Of a DNA stretch of 64,000 bases, positions 24,102-34,840 are shown in pieces. Every line of letters begins with the position of its first letter. Position 1 is the stretch's first letter. Origin of the DNA: Xylaria sp. FL1777 (taxonomy: Eukaryota > Ascomycota > Sordariomycetes > Xylariales > Xylariaceae). The stretch lies in the NCBI GenBank assembly GCA_022578965.1, contig MU400517.1, positions 434,001 to 498,000 of the forward strand, read 5' to 3'. The translations under genes and the position numbers were made by a program. The notes beneath the pieces were generated by a model. It made no database searches. It was not told the DNA's origin and saw only the letters and a program-made list of their open reading frames with translations.

Positions 24102-24663
24102 TGAAGTAGGTATCTACCTCTAGGTACGCGGAGTTTAGGTAGAGAGCGTCTTACCGCTATACCGAGGTGGCTCCAATTTGAGCTTGGAGGTCAGTGCCCA
24201 TTTATCAAATGCACGTGGAGGGCCATAAATACTGTTAGTAGCATTCCCTCGCTAGATATATATATAGTTTATTGTTAAGAGGTTTCAGATTTGCGCTGCA
24301 GTCGATGCCTCGGTACCAGGTACTTGGTAAGCGTTAGGCAGGTACCTACGTAGGGTATCATCTTCCTTTGGAGGGATCAAACTGTTTGTCCATGACCACC
24401 ACACATGACCGCCAACAGTGAACAAATCCTTCATCGTCTCCTTACAAAACTCATCCGATGTCTTAGGCCTGGTGTATATTTCGCCGATGTGTCCTGTATG
24501 TCGACTTGAGCTCTCATTTCTCGCTGTCCTCGATTACTGCGGAGCTATTAACCCGGCGGTAGACCGCATAGGCCTTCATCAAGATTATCGCGCATTGTTG
24601 CCTGCTATCACATCACACTACGTGCTATCTCTAGACTAAGAAACGAAGTCAAGACAAGGCGGT
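24102..24663. other. intergenic region
   Basis: A 562-bp interval containing the tannase 3' flank and the hydrolase promoter, with CTACC/GGTAC-type short motifs near 24106-24127 and 24310-24355. No gene is supported; a 73-codon frame at 24418 shows no features. Confidence 0.5.
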
Positions 24664-25900
24664 ATGGACACGGTGGCCAAGTGTTTCAGCTCGCCGAGCG
24701 AGTCGACGACTGCATCCGTTGTCACCACAACCGTGGTCGCTACTTTGGCGCTGGCTACGCTCACACGCTTTGCGCTCTGGCCGCGCAAGCCTCAGATCAT
24801 TCAGGGTGCTCTTACCACAAGCATACCGAGACTGTCTAAGGAAGAGCTCGTCAAAACTCCCTACCGGACAGACCATTTCCCTGGAGCAAGGGATGTAGTC
24901 ACTCCAGTAAGGTCTCCCCACTACACTCGTGTGCGCTACTTCTAATGTCAGCTATGTGTAGTATGGTAACATAAGAGTCTACGAGTTTGGGCCTGAGAAG
25001 GGACGAAAGGTCCTCCTTATCCATGGCATCAGCACATCGTGCATGACGCTTGCAGACATCGCGAACTCGCTGGTCGAGAAGGGATGTCGAGTATTGCTAT
25101 TCGACCTGTTCGGGCGCGGATACAGCGACGCACCCGGCGACCTACCGTACGACACGCGGTTGTTTGTGTCGCAAATTCTACTCGTTCTCGCGTCATCGTC
25201 TCTGGCATGGACCGGAAACAACGCATTCAGTCTCATCGGTTACTCCCTTGGAGGCGGTATCGCTGCGAACTTCGCGGCGACCTTCCCAGACATGGTTGAG
25301 TCTCTGGTCCTACTCTCACCCGCGGGGCTTATTCGTCCCGAAAATATCGGTCGGCTTAGTAGGCTGGTCTTCACGTCTGGGCTCGTGCCGGAGCGTCTGC
25401 TGGCGTGGATGACCAAGAGTCGTCTCCGCTCGCCTATTGACAACGCTGTTTCGAAGAGGCGGTCCACGGCGAACAAGGCGCTGTCACCCGGCGAGGACAA
25501 GGAGGACTTCGTCGATGTTGCGGTGCAGGAGGTCTTAGACCAACCCACGCAGCAAAGCCCGACCCCTTTTGAGGTCGAAGTTGTCAATTTCGTGCACTGG
25601 TCGATTGATCACAACGAAGGGTTCGTCCCGTCCATGATGTCGACTATCCGATACGCTCCCCTCATGGAACAGCAGCAGTACTGGCGGATGCTGGCTAAGC
25701 GGAAGCCCGGAACTACGGCCGTGTTGATAGGACGTGACGACAATCTGGTGCAGCATGAGGACTACTCGGAAGACGCCCTACCTCTAATAGGAGGCAAGGA
25801 GAACGTGTTTTGGCGCATCGTTCCGGGAGCGCATAACTTCCCATTCACACATTCCAAGAGCGCGTTGAAAGCAATTTACGAATTTTGGGGCATTGAATAA
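24664..25900 (+). CDS. alpha/beta hydrolase with N-terminal membrane anchor
   Basis: Exons 24664..24906 and 24962..25900 (55-bp intron GTAAGG..TAG) encode 393 residues. Residues about 19-40 form a hydrophobic helix followed by Arg/Lys, predicting a membrane-anchored protein. The hydrolase fold follows: oxyanion HGISTS, nucleophile elbow GYSLGG, acid in IGRDDN, and catalytic His in GAHNFPF, all in order. The family splits esters, lactones or lipids; the substrate here is unknown. It lies 560 bp downstream of the tannase gene on the same strand and could process a product of it, but co-regulation is not shown by the sequence. The first 80 residues before the fold are typical of fungal members of this group. 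Confidence 0.85.
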
Positions 25901-26251
25901 AGGCGAATTGGCGTTTCGGTGGGGTGAGGTATAGACATCGCGACATTGCAGAGTCGATCCGGATAGTATACCTAGGCATCAGGTAGATTAGGAACAAGGG
26001 CGATAGACGATCACATCATATTAGAAACATGCAACACAGGAGGAGGACGAGATCCGGTAAGGTCATAGATAGCATTACTCGTACAAACGTAATAACCCCC
26101 CAGTTACATACATCATTGGTACCTACTGAATATCAGTGATGCAAAAGAAACGCCGAACCTAGTTCCGCCATGCCCTCCCGTCCCGCCAAAAAGAGTACAA
26201 AAAAGAAAACAAAAAAAAAAGAAAAGGAAATTCATTTTCTCTTGTACCCGC
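25901..26251. other. convergent spacer
   Basis: A 351-bp interval between two gene 3' ends, A-rich near 26200-26226. It contains the presumed polyadenylation regions and nothing else recognised. Confidence 0.5.
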
Positions 26252-26905
26252 TCATGCATCCATCGCGTCACGCCCGTTCAGGAGGATGATGCAGGTGGAC
26301 AGCGCGACGACGTCATCGAGCTCGTCGCCGTTGAGGACGAGCACGGCGTCCTTGTCGAAGCCGAAGCCGGCGACGCGGGCGATCTCGACGCGCTTCTGGT
26401 TGAGGCACTTGTAGAGGACGCCGACGCGGCCGCGGGTCATGTCCCAGAAGTAGGGGATGCTGTTCTTGACGAAGGCCTCGTGCTTGGCCTCATCATTACC
26501 ACTGTCGCCCACGGGGCACATCTCCACGGTGTGGCGCGAGTGCGGGCTTCCCGCGGGGAACTTGACGGTCGAGCAGTCGAAGGAAATGAAGGTGATGTTC
26601 AGGTCGCACAGGCGCTGCCCTTGCGCGTCCGTCATCGTCTTGATCGTCCGCATCATGTTCCCGCAGCTCGAGATCTCGTATGTGGGGTTGCTGCCGCTCT
26701 CCTTTAGCTTCTGCGCCATCTCCCCCGTCTCGTCGAGGAATGCGTGGCTGAAGTCGTTCCAGGGCTGGCGCAGACGTCCCGTCAGGTCGAAGATCTGGGC
26801 GTTCGTCTTGAAGTGGATTGCCCCCTTTAGGTAGAACGTCTGTGTCGGCTGCAGGACGACGTCCTGGTTGATGGGGAAGTCCTGTGGGTGGAAAGGGTGA
26901 GGCAT
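26252..26905 (-). CDS. Tubby C-terminal-like (LURP1-related) domain protein
   Basis: A single exon encodes 217 residues. Nearly the whole protein appears to be one Tubby-C-like/LURP-one beta-barrel domain: an opening strand about binding and Gln-Asp-Val-Val, a central DLTGR segment, and a terminal hydrophobic helix (DDVVALSTCIILLN) that plugs the barrel in this fold. Fungal members are short intracellular proteins without known biochemical activity; Tubby-type domains elsewhere bind phosphoinositides, and family-level relatedness is the only basis for that here. The frame extends eight codons upstream from a GTG; I use the ATG. The assignment rests on pattern recognition of strand order and the C-terminal helix, not on a residue-level signature. 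Confidence 0.6.
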   Translation of the reverse strand: MPHPFHPQDFPINQDVVLQPTQTFYLKGAIHFKTNAQIFDLTGRLRQPWNDFSHAFLDETGEMAQKLKESGSNPTYEISSCGNMMRTIKTMTDAQGQRLCDLNITFISFDCSTVKFPAGSPHSRHTVEMCPVGDSGNDEAKHEAFVKNSIPYFWDMTRGRVGVLYKCLNQKRVEIARVAGFGFDKDAVLVLNGDELDDVVALSTCIILLNGRDAMDA

Positions 26906-27953
26906 GATGAATGATAATGTGCTGATCACTGGTGCTTGAGTATATATGGCGATATATGTCTTAAAAGACTTGGTTTCTGTAGCGATGATGTCTTCGCTCT
27001 TCTAATGCAGATTATAGGATTATAATTAATTTTCTATCAAGTTTAAATGTATGTTCTTCTTCTTCTGACGGTAAGGCTATCCCTCTAGATATTTAAATGC
27101 TCGCCTTATACAGAAACCAGGGTCTTACAGCTTTTTGAGGCGCCGAGATTGACGTCAGGCGTGGTGTACGAAACCTGATTTTGGCCCGCATTCTAGCGTA
27201 CAGGCTTCGGATGATCGCCCATCTGGCGTCACCACGCTTACCGAGAAGTACTTAGGCGCATTGCCTTGCAGGACGGGAAACCCCCAGGTTAGTTTTGTTT
27301 GACATGCGTTGCTAGCATCATTGCAAAGACGAAATTGTCGTGCATTAATGTTGATGTCCACCACGTTGTAAGCTGATATGCAATTAGACGTAGCCAAGTA
27401 TAGCCTTCATGCCTCCTCCTACATACCTAACTATTACTCTCTCCCTTATGATCCTTAGGGTAGAATTTTGCCGTCCCTAGCCGGTTCAATTACACATAGG
27501 TCTGCATGATATCTACCTAGGTAGGTAAGCAATCGACCAGTATGAAGCTGGAAACTCCAAAGCAGTGATTGGAAGCCATAATATATACACAACCTAGATT
27601 GATCGATCGGTGAGACAAAAAGAATTACAGCTGAAAGGTTTCCGACGATGTTGAACAGCTTAGCGGCTAGCGGCGCATTCCAGATCTTAAAGGCACCCCG
27701 CTTCAACCGAATTTGTGTGTACTACTGTAGGTGAGATAGGCGGCCGGGCAGACAGATAAGTACTGAGACATCTAGGGAGAAAACCAAACAATTTGGAAAA
27801 AGAAAAAAAAAAGATAAGAAGTAGCCCAGAAAACTACGTGGCCGTAGCTCGAACTTTCAGCTGCCGTTTAAAAACCTTACTTACATAACTGTGTACTGTC
27901 TGTATAACTTGGCGGCCCAACCCCTTACAAACACACACAATAAAGTTCCGAGC
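26906..27953. other. divergent intergenic region
   Basis: A 1.05-kb spacer between the Tubby-like gene (-) and cytidine deaminase (+). An 80-codon minus-strand frame (27155..27397) contains five cysteines and looks protein-like, but it lacks a secure start and any family match; it could be a remnant exon. A TACCTAGGTAGGTA motif lies at 27514-27528. Confidence 0.4.
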
Positions 27954-28697
27954 ATGCCGTCGCCAATACCCCAGATGCTATCGAGCGCGGAGCCGGCGGC
28001 CGTCGAGGCCACGTGCAAGGAACACAATCTCGCCGTGGCCGAGTTCAGGGAGCTGCACAGCCGCTGCGTGGGCGCCAAGGCGACGGCCTACTGCCCGTAT
28101 AGCAAGTTCCGCGTGGGCGCTTCGCTGCTGTCATCGGCCGACGGCGGTGTCTTCTTCACCGGCGCCAACGTGGAGAACGCATCGTACCCCGTCGGCACCT
28201 GCGCCGAGCGCGTGGCCCTCGGCAAGGCCGTCACCGAGGGCCACCGTGCCATCAGGGCCGTCGCCGTCGCCACCGACATCTCGCCCCCGGCTACCCCCTG
28301 CGGCATGTGTCGTCAGTTGTGCGTCCCCCTCTTCTCCTCCCTCCCCTTCCTAATGTACCTACACTATGCGTCTGGGTTGTGCCCAATCAGGGCTCGCCTC
28401 TCTACACCTTCTTTCTCTCTACTTATGTCTGTGTGTGTGTTGCTACCCAAAAAAAAACTAATCCTTCCTGCCCGTCCAACAGTATTAGAGAATTCTGTGA
28501 ACTTTCCGCCCCGATCATCATGTTCGACAAGGATGATAATTACATTGTGATGCGTCTCGAAGATGTAAGTCTATTTACTCCCTCTCTACATAATCGGGTT
28601 CTTGCTTCGAGGCTAATCGCAATGGATTGTCAAAAAGTTACTGCCCCTGTCTTTTGGCCCTGAGAGTCTTCCCCCACCTGGATCCTTGACGAGGTAG
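27954..28697 (+). CDS. CDD1: cytidine deaminase
   Basis: Exons 27954..28318, 28483..28564 and 28638..28697 encode 168 residues of the homotetrameric cytidine deaminase family, which converts cytidine and deoxycytidine to uridine forms in pyrimidine salvage. Zinc ligands are Cys83 (TCAERVA), Cys116 and Cys119 (PCGMC), with the proton-shuttling Glu85. Splicing of intron 1 (donor GTGCGT, acceptor CAG) recreates the conserved CRQFIREF run, and intron 2 joins LED to LLPLSFGPE, the usual C-terminal motif, so all three exons are firm. The unspliced first frame reads on into intron sequence and would miss the C-terminal third. Length is normal for the family. Confidence 0.92.
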
Positions 28698-29074
28698 ATG
28701 ATAGTGAGATGGCCAAGCTAGGTAGCTAGTCGTACCTCATGCAATAATAGCGACATACATAATATAATTTAGACCAGTTGAATTAGACGGTTTTCATTAT
28801 TTGGTACCGTGCATTGTTCAGCGACCGTATCGATCCCCCTTGGCATCACCCCATTCCTGGGTCTAGATCAGTAGATGACACTATATAATAAACGCATGTG
28901 ATTCCACGGCCTCAGCTTCACTCGTGAAAGCACCTTGAAGAAATCATTGATCATATGCGACTAGCCTTGAAGGTAGACTATCTGGTTTCTATCCTCCCAT
29001 CCACTTATCCCAGTGTATTTTCCTTTACCAACATTCATCTATGCACCAAACGCATGGGGTGCTATGTTGCCCCC

Positions 29075-29080
29075 GGCTAA
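29075..29080 (+). promoter_or_regulatory. GGCTAA hexamer, possible XlnR-type site
   Basis: GGCTAA matches the GGCTAR core bound by the XlnR/Xyr1 regulator of xylan and xylose genes in filamentous fungi. It lies about 1 kb upstream of the sugar transporter. A six-base match occurs often by chance. Confidence 0.2.
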
Positions 29081-30042
29081 GTGGCGAATCAGTATTAAAG
29101 GTGCCACTAAGGTACCCATTGCCGGCCGGCCCCGGTCTAACACCGTAAAGCTAGTCTACATCTCTGGCCGTGCAACATCGATGCAGAAGCAATTGCCGTG
29201 TCTATCTCTCGCGCTACCCGGGATAATTAGCCACTTTGGGGTCTTGTTCAAAACTACCCATACTTCTCACGATTCTCACCCTGAGGCCCATCAGGTGTGA
29301 GAATTGTTCAATTCAGACGAAGTCTCTGTGTCACAGTATATCGTCTAGTTACGTGTTACAGTGTACCAGAGTCATTAAATGGTAACTCGATTAGTATGGT
29401 CAAAACGCAAGTGTCTAACGCACATCAGCCCTTGGCACAACGGCCAAGGGAATATGCGCGCCAATCAGCTTAATGGAGGGGGTGGTGGACTGACGACAAC
29501 GTTAGCAGATGAGGTTTCTCACTAAAGGTATAACCTAAAACTGCCCAGAAAGCATGCATCACATCTAAGATCATCCTCTCCTTCTTTCCCCAAGGGGGTA
29601 TCTGGGGCCATGACCTAGCACGATCCGGGGTATCTCATTTGTCAACAGAACCCTACCTCGCAACTATTAGCCTGGGCGTTCACGGTTTTCCTCAGCTATG
29701 GATAGTAGTTCCTCTGGGCGTTGTCTTACGCTACACAATGATAGCTCGGAAATGGCTCCATATGGGGTTCTTCTCACGAGCACATTGACCCAAACCCTGG
29801 TTTAGGAGCCAAGAAAAACCATCATCTCACCTGTGGAGGTGGAGAATCTTCGCCGAGGGGTTGATCACGACCTTGAAGAGGTTGTTGGTTCCACCCGACG
29901 AATGTAACCGTATTTACCAGATATATCTGAGCTTACTTTCGCTCACATATGTCTTGGTTGGGGGTACAGGGTAAGGTGAACTTCTCAGTTTCCGCTTTAC
30001 TCTTTATCTTTTCATCCTCCCACTTTATTGGACACTCTCAGC

Positions 30043-30048
30043 GGCTAA
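30043..30048 (+). promoter_or_regulatory. GGCTAA hexamer next to the transporter start
   Basis: A second GGCTAA, 24 bases before the transporter ATG. Its position is more consistent with the leader than with a typical activator site, so it may be incidental. Confidence 0.2.
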
Positions 30049-30071
30049 AAGGTGTTTGGGAGACGTTCAAG

Positions 30072-31924
30072 ATGCCTAAGTTTCCGAAAATCAGTACGTC
30101 TGTTTTGTTCGGATTATGACTGGTAACGATGCTAATGCTGTTATAGCGAACACCTACTTCGTGGCGATCATCGCCACGGTAGGGGGTATGCTGTTTGGTT
30201 TCGATATTTCTTCTATCGCGGCCATTGTCATCACCCCTCAATATATCGAATACTTCCACAATCCTTCAGGAGTTATTCAAGGTGCCATCGGATCTGCTTT
30301 GGCTGCGGGCTCCGTAGTGGGAAGCCTGATGGCCGGTCCGATATCTGACAAATTTGGTCGTCGCGACAGGTAATAGAGATTCCATGGTGCACTTATTGTA
30401 TAACTAATGATCAATTAGTATTATGTTCGCATGCCTTTGGTGGCTTGTTGGGACCGCAGTTCAAGTCTCCACAAACGGCGTTGGCTCACTCATTGCTGGT
30501 CGAGTCTTGAATGGAGTCTGTGTCGGCATCACCTCATCACAAGTCCCCGTGTACCTGGCCGAGATTGCGAAGCGTGTAAGTGTCAAACTCATGCAGAGTT
30601 TCAACACCAATTAATAGACTCCTAATAGGAATCTCGAGGGCGTATTATCATCATTCAACAACTCGCTATCGAATGGGGTATCTTTATCATGTATTTTTGC
30701 CAGTTACGGCGCCGGCTTCATTCCAGGTCCTGCCTCGTTCCGAACTGCTTGGGCTTTCCAGTTCATCCCCGCCGTTCTTCTCATGATCGGTCTGCCATTC
30801 CTCCCCCGGTCGCCTCGATGGCTGGCAAAAGTTGGCCGAGAAGAAGAAGCGATCCAGACCCTTGCTGACATTCAAGCTGGCGGTAACAAGGACGACGCGT
30901 TAGTCATTGCCGAGTGGCACGAAATTTACACCGTTCTAGTGGCCGAGCGTGAAAACGTTCGTGGCTGGAAGAAGTTCATCTCGAATGGCATGTGGAAGAG
31001 AACACTAGCTGGGATGAGTGTCCAGGCTTGGCAGGTTAGCTCGTTTACAACTCGCTTGACTGGACTGCATCACCATGGCTAACATCTTCGCAGCAATTGA
31101 GCGGTGCCAATGTGATCGTCTACTACCTCACTTACGTCTTCTTGATCGCCGGCCTTCAAGGCAACATCAATCTGATTGCCTCTGGCATCCAATATGCACT
31201 TTTCATCGTGTAAGCTTTGCAAGTGTTTCCCGGCAATTCCAGCAAAGCTGACTCATTTAGCTTCACAACGGTTATGTTCTTCTTCATCGACCGCACTGGC
31301 CGCCGCACCCTTCTCATTGCGGGTGGTATTGGAATGGGCATCTGCCACTTCGTCATTGGTGGTGTCCTCGGCGGCTTTTCCGAGTCGGTACCAGGTGGTG
31401 TAGGTGGTAACGCCAACGTAACCTTCAAGGTGTCCGGTCCGGCGTCGCATACCGTCATTGCCTTCAGCTACCTCCTGATCATCATATACGCCCTGACGCT
31501 GGCCCCGGTCGCTTGGATCTATGCCGCCGAAGTTTGGTCACTCGGGACACGCGCGACTGGCATGTCTTTGGCAGCCGTGGCCAATTGGCTGTTCAACTTT
31601 GCCCTTGGCCTGTTCACACCGCCGGCATTCCAGAATATCCAGTACAAGATCTTCATCATCTTCGGCGTTCTATGTATCGGCTCTGCCATCCAGACGTTCC
31701 TAACCTACCCGGAGACCTGCGGAAAGACGATTGAGGAGGTCGAAGAGCTTTTTGCCAAGGGTGCGCCTGCAGCCTGGAAGACTCGGAAGGGCAACTCGCG
31801 CCTGGAAGCCCAGGTTCAGGCGGTGCTTGAGCGCAAACGCGCTGGTGAGACGGTCTATGCTCAGGTTCACAGAGAGCCCGAGCGGCCAGGCTTGAAGGAA
31901 AAGGAAACGACGGAAGCTGACTAG
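30072..31924 (+). pseudogene. sugar transporter (MFS), with +1 frameshift in a T run
   Basis: Six exons: 30072..30093, 30147..30369, 30419..30575, 30629..31034, 31094..31209 and 31261..31924. They encode a twelve-helix sugar porter of about 528 residues if one base is ignored. Family marks are GGMLFGFDIS, DKFGRRD, the YLAEIA..SRGR segment, FIDRTGRR and PETCGKTIEEVEEL. In exon 4 the upstream frame (through IFIMYF) and the downstream frame (from ASYGAGF) differ by one base across five T at 30694-30698. No intron could reconcile them. Upstream and downstream coding remain clean, so this is either a very recent inactivating insertion or a homopolymer assembly error. The rest of the gene (splice sites, C-terminus) shows no decay, which favours an error or a young lesion. 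I class it as a pseudogene only as the sequence stands. Confidence 0.8.
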
Positions 31925-32710
31925 ATAGATGTTGACACCTGTAGAGGAGAACATGCGCTTTCCTGTATGAGGGGACTACCTTGAAACTTATCTATACCCA
32001 TCTCCTGACAGTTAAAAAAATAAAATAAAAATAAAATCGAAATGTCGTCGTCTTCGTTGTTTGCAGGTGTCTAGTCTGCACATTCCTTCTAAGATTGAAA
32101 TCTACGATGGTGTACAAGGTACACTGGGTACTTGATGGGTAGCCTGTACGCATATTGTGCAGGTATTGATCTCTGAAAACCGCCCCTCTATCGCTATCGG
32201 GGACTAATTCTAGCATGTGTAGCGTGTGTTCTACTGCACGCTACTTGAAAACTATCGTGGTTAGAGGGTTTCTATTGGACAGGGCCTCTGCGTACACTAC
32301 CTAAGTTGTTCTGAGAAGGCCAATCCGGTCCCACGGTACCAACCACATAACTAAGGTACTTACCTAGTATAGATTATATCCATCTCTCCCTCCCCCTGCC
32401 TCTGGTCCTTCAGACAGAATGCTTAATAGATGTATTTGCAGTTTTATAAATCTATACTACGTCGTTTCTCTCAAGAGACTCACTTCACACACCCCTCGGG
32501 CTCTTTCCACCACTCTTTATCAGCGAATTGTCCCACTCCACTCACTATGCGATCGCTCTAGAATCTATACCAGCGCATTCAGCATCATCCCTTAGCTGTC
32601 TTGTGTTCGCGCCTCAAACTCTTCTCGCCGTCGCTCGAGCTCATACGAACCTCGACCCTCGACCCTCGACCCTCGACCCTTAGAAACCTAGAAACCTAGA
32701 AACTGCCGTC
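31925..32710. other. intergenic region with leader repeats
   Basis: A 786-bp interval: transporter 3' flank, then the promoter of the ELMO gene. An A/T-rich run lies near 32012-32037. The last 60 bases hold two short tandem repeats (separate entry). Confidence 0.5.
32650..32703. repeat. tandem heptamer and octamer in the ELMO 5' leader
   Basis: Four perfect copies of CCTCGAC (32650-32677) are followed by about three copies of TAGAAACC (32681-32703), ending 7 bases before the ELMO start codon. They are probably transcribed in the 5' UTR. Confidence 0.85.
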
Positions 32711-34840
32711 ATGGACCAAGCCGACATACCGGCGCTTCTGTCGCGGCTAGCGAGCGACGAGGATGCTTCCCGAAAGATGGCCGTTTTCAAGCTGCAGTCG
32801 TCCATCAATGATCCCTCCTTTGCCGACGTCTTCATCTCCTCGGGCGGCCTGATCATACTGCGACGCTTGATCATGAATTCCGGCGGCAACACCCTCGCAT
32901 ACTCGTTGCAGAGTCTAAGCCGACTGCTGGAGGTGGACATGGGATGGGAAATATTCGACAGCCCTACCTCGGGAGATCTTGTTGATCGCGTTGTCGAGCT
33001 CGTCGTGTCGAATCCCCTCGTCAATATCCTACGAGGCGCAATGTCGATCCTCGTCGCGCTCGTCGGTCACTCGCCTGCGGAATCCACTGCAACGCCAGGC
33101 ACCTTCGGGTTTCGCGCATTGAGACCAGCCATCGCCGTCTACCCCCAGTTCTTCGAACTCGTGGTACAGAAGCTTCAGTCCGCGGATCATGCATTATGCG
33201 CGACAACCCTCTCTCTCCTCAATGCCCTCATAAGGGATGCCGTTGCGAATGAGGAGACAACCCGCGTCAACACGACGTCCAGTGGCACGGGAGAGGAATG
33301 GGCGAAGTTCATCAAGAGATTGCAAGATCTTGGTTTGATTAAGTCTGTGTATACTCTTATGCAGAGTGCTGCTCTCCAAGACTTGGCTCATCCACTACTA
33401 GAGTTCCAGTGCCTTACCAAGGTGCTGCTTAAGAAGTGGAGGAAAGTCAGGGTTGAGCTCGAGAGGCCAGAGCACCGACGCGCATTGAAGGGCATTCATT
33501 TGGCAAGTGCACCGAGCAAGGACCACCTGAACGGTAATAGTGATGGAAAATCTGACGAGGCGCATGAAAACAGCAAGAAGGGAAGTCGAAGGCACCACCC
33601 AGAGAAATGGAGGAGGCTAGGATTCGAGACTGAAAGCCCGGCGTCCGAATTCCAGAGTGCCGGTTTCCTGGGCATGATGGACCTCTCAGATTACGTGCGT
33701 AAAAATGAAGATGCCTTTCAAAAGCTGCTCCTCGAGCAATCTACTCGGCCCTTGCATGAACGATGCCCTATCGCTCGTGCTAGTATGGCCGTCACTCTCA
33801 CTCTATTTGAACATTTTGACTGCGGAAATTCGGACATTGAAGATACCAGGGTACTATTTCAAGTCGTGGATGCGGAACAGCAAGATAAAATGTTCCATCC
33901 GTTACTCCTCCAATGGTCTAGACTTCATACCGCCGGTCTTCATGCTTTCTTTAGGTTGTGGAAGAATACTGGTGCGGAGCAGCACGATTTCGAAAAGGTT
34001 GTGGAGCTCATCCGAATTTTAATAGATCGGGTTGTAGGCCAGGCGAGCCGGCATAAAGATGTCGTGGACATTGAGGAAGAGCTCTCTGAGTACGACTTGG
34101 CACATCTCCGCGAACTCCAGATGGAACTCCTAACCATATCTTTCGAAGACCAATGGGGAGAGCTTTTCAGCAAAGCACGTCAGAACCTACAGCAAGAGGC
34201 ACTTACCTTCGTTAAAGAGCAACGGGTTCGATGCCTACTGCAAGGATCGTGGTTCTCTAAACCCGCGCCACGTAAAGAGAGCAGAGGTGAGAGTTTTCAG
34301 GCTCGCCGTGCTACCCACGGCACACTTTGGAGATATGCAAAGCTGTCACACAACAGACGGTATCTTCACTGGGCCGATTTCGGTCTTCGAACCGGTCAAG
34401 AGCCTGCGCTCGATACCCTCACCGAGAAAGTGGATTTGAGAACAATTAGCTCGGTCATGTCCAATGTTTCTGAGCGAAAAGGCGACTCGTCGTCAGCGGA
34501 TCTTCCTACTTCGAAACACTCTACCAAGATTACTATCTACGGCTTCTTAAATCAAGAAGAGGCTCACAAAGGAACAAAAGGGAAAGAAGAACCCCTGCTT
34601 ACCTTGTATCCTCTGAGCGATAGCCTAGCGTCGGAGTGGCTTGACGGATTGCTTATGCTGCTTGAGCAAGCACCGATCACAGCAGAAACGAACAAGCTAC
34701 TCGACCTTGTCGCAGACTATGGCATGAAGATCAGATTGCTCAAGGTGCGGATGGAGGCTACATATTCACCTCCTCCAGCCGATGCCGGCGTAATACCAAG
34801 CCGGGATGGCCTGGATGACGACTACTTCTATGACATCTGA
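32711..34840 (+). CDS. ELMO/CED-12 family protein (Lmo1-like)
   Basis: A single exon encodes 709 residues. Layout: an N-terminal armadillo-like helical region (about 1-230), an ELMO domain (about 280-430, with EKWRRLGFE and SAGFLGMMDL), then a PH-like domain (about 520-665, TLWRYAKLSHNRRYLHWADF) and a short Pro-containing tail. ELMO proteins pair with DOCK-family exchange factors to activate Rac-type GTPases; the yeast Lmo1-Dck1 complex acts on Rho5. In a filamentous fungus it would act at hyphal membranes in polarity or stress signalling. No partner gene is seen in this window. The ATG is the first of a clean frame, directly after the tandem-repeat leader. Length matches the family. Confidence 0.85.
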   Translation: MDQADIPALLSRLASDEDASRKMAVFKLQSSINDPSFADVFISSGGLIILRRLIMNSGGNTLAYSLQSLSRLLEVDMGWEIFDSPTSGDLVDRVVELVVSNPLVNILRGAMSILVALVGHSPAESTATPGTFGFRALRPAIAVYPQFFELVVQKLQSADHALCATTLSLLNALIRDAVANEETTRVNTTSSGTGEEWAKFIKRLQDLGLIKSVYTLMQSAALQDLAHPLLEFQCLTKVLLKKWRKVRVELERPEHRRALKGIHLASAPSKDHLNGNSDGKSDEAHENSKKGSRRHHPEKWRRLGFETESPASEFQSAGFLGMMDLSDYVRKNEDAFQKLLLEQSTRPLHERCPIARASMAVTLTLFEHFDCGNSDIEDTRVLFQVVDAEQQDKMFHPLLLQWSRLHTAGLHAFFRLWKNTGAEQHDFEKVVELIRILIDRVVGQASRHKDVVDIEEELSEYDLAHLRELQMELLTISFEDQWGELFSKARQNLQQEALTFVKEQRVRCLLQGSWFSKPAPRKESRGESFQARRATHGTLWRYAKLSHNRRYLHWADFGLRTGQEPALDTLTEKVDLRTISSVMSNVSERKGDSSSADLPTSKHSTKITIYGFLNQEEAHKGTKGKEEPLLTLYPLSDSLASEWLDGLLMLLEQAPITAETNKLLDLVADYGMKIRLLKVRMEATYSPPPADAGVIPSRDGLDDDYFYDI

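Larger units (their letters stand above)
28698..30071. other. upstream region of the sugar transporter
   Basis: A 1.37-kb interval without a supported gene. A 95-codon frame at 29013 lacks an ATG and any features. It contains two GGCTAA hexamers (listed separately) and several GGGG-containing stretches near 29478 and 29590. Confidence 0.5.

Noticed and set aside
27155..27397. 80-codon Cys-containing minus-strand frame
   Set aside because: Protein-like in composition but no secure start, no splice partner and no recognised family; kept only as a note in the spacer entry.
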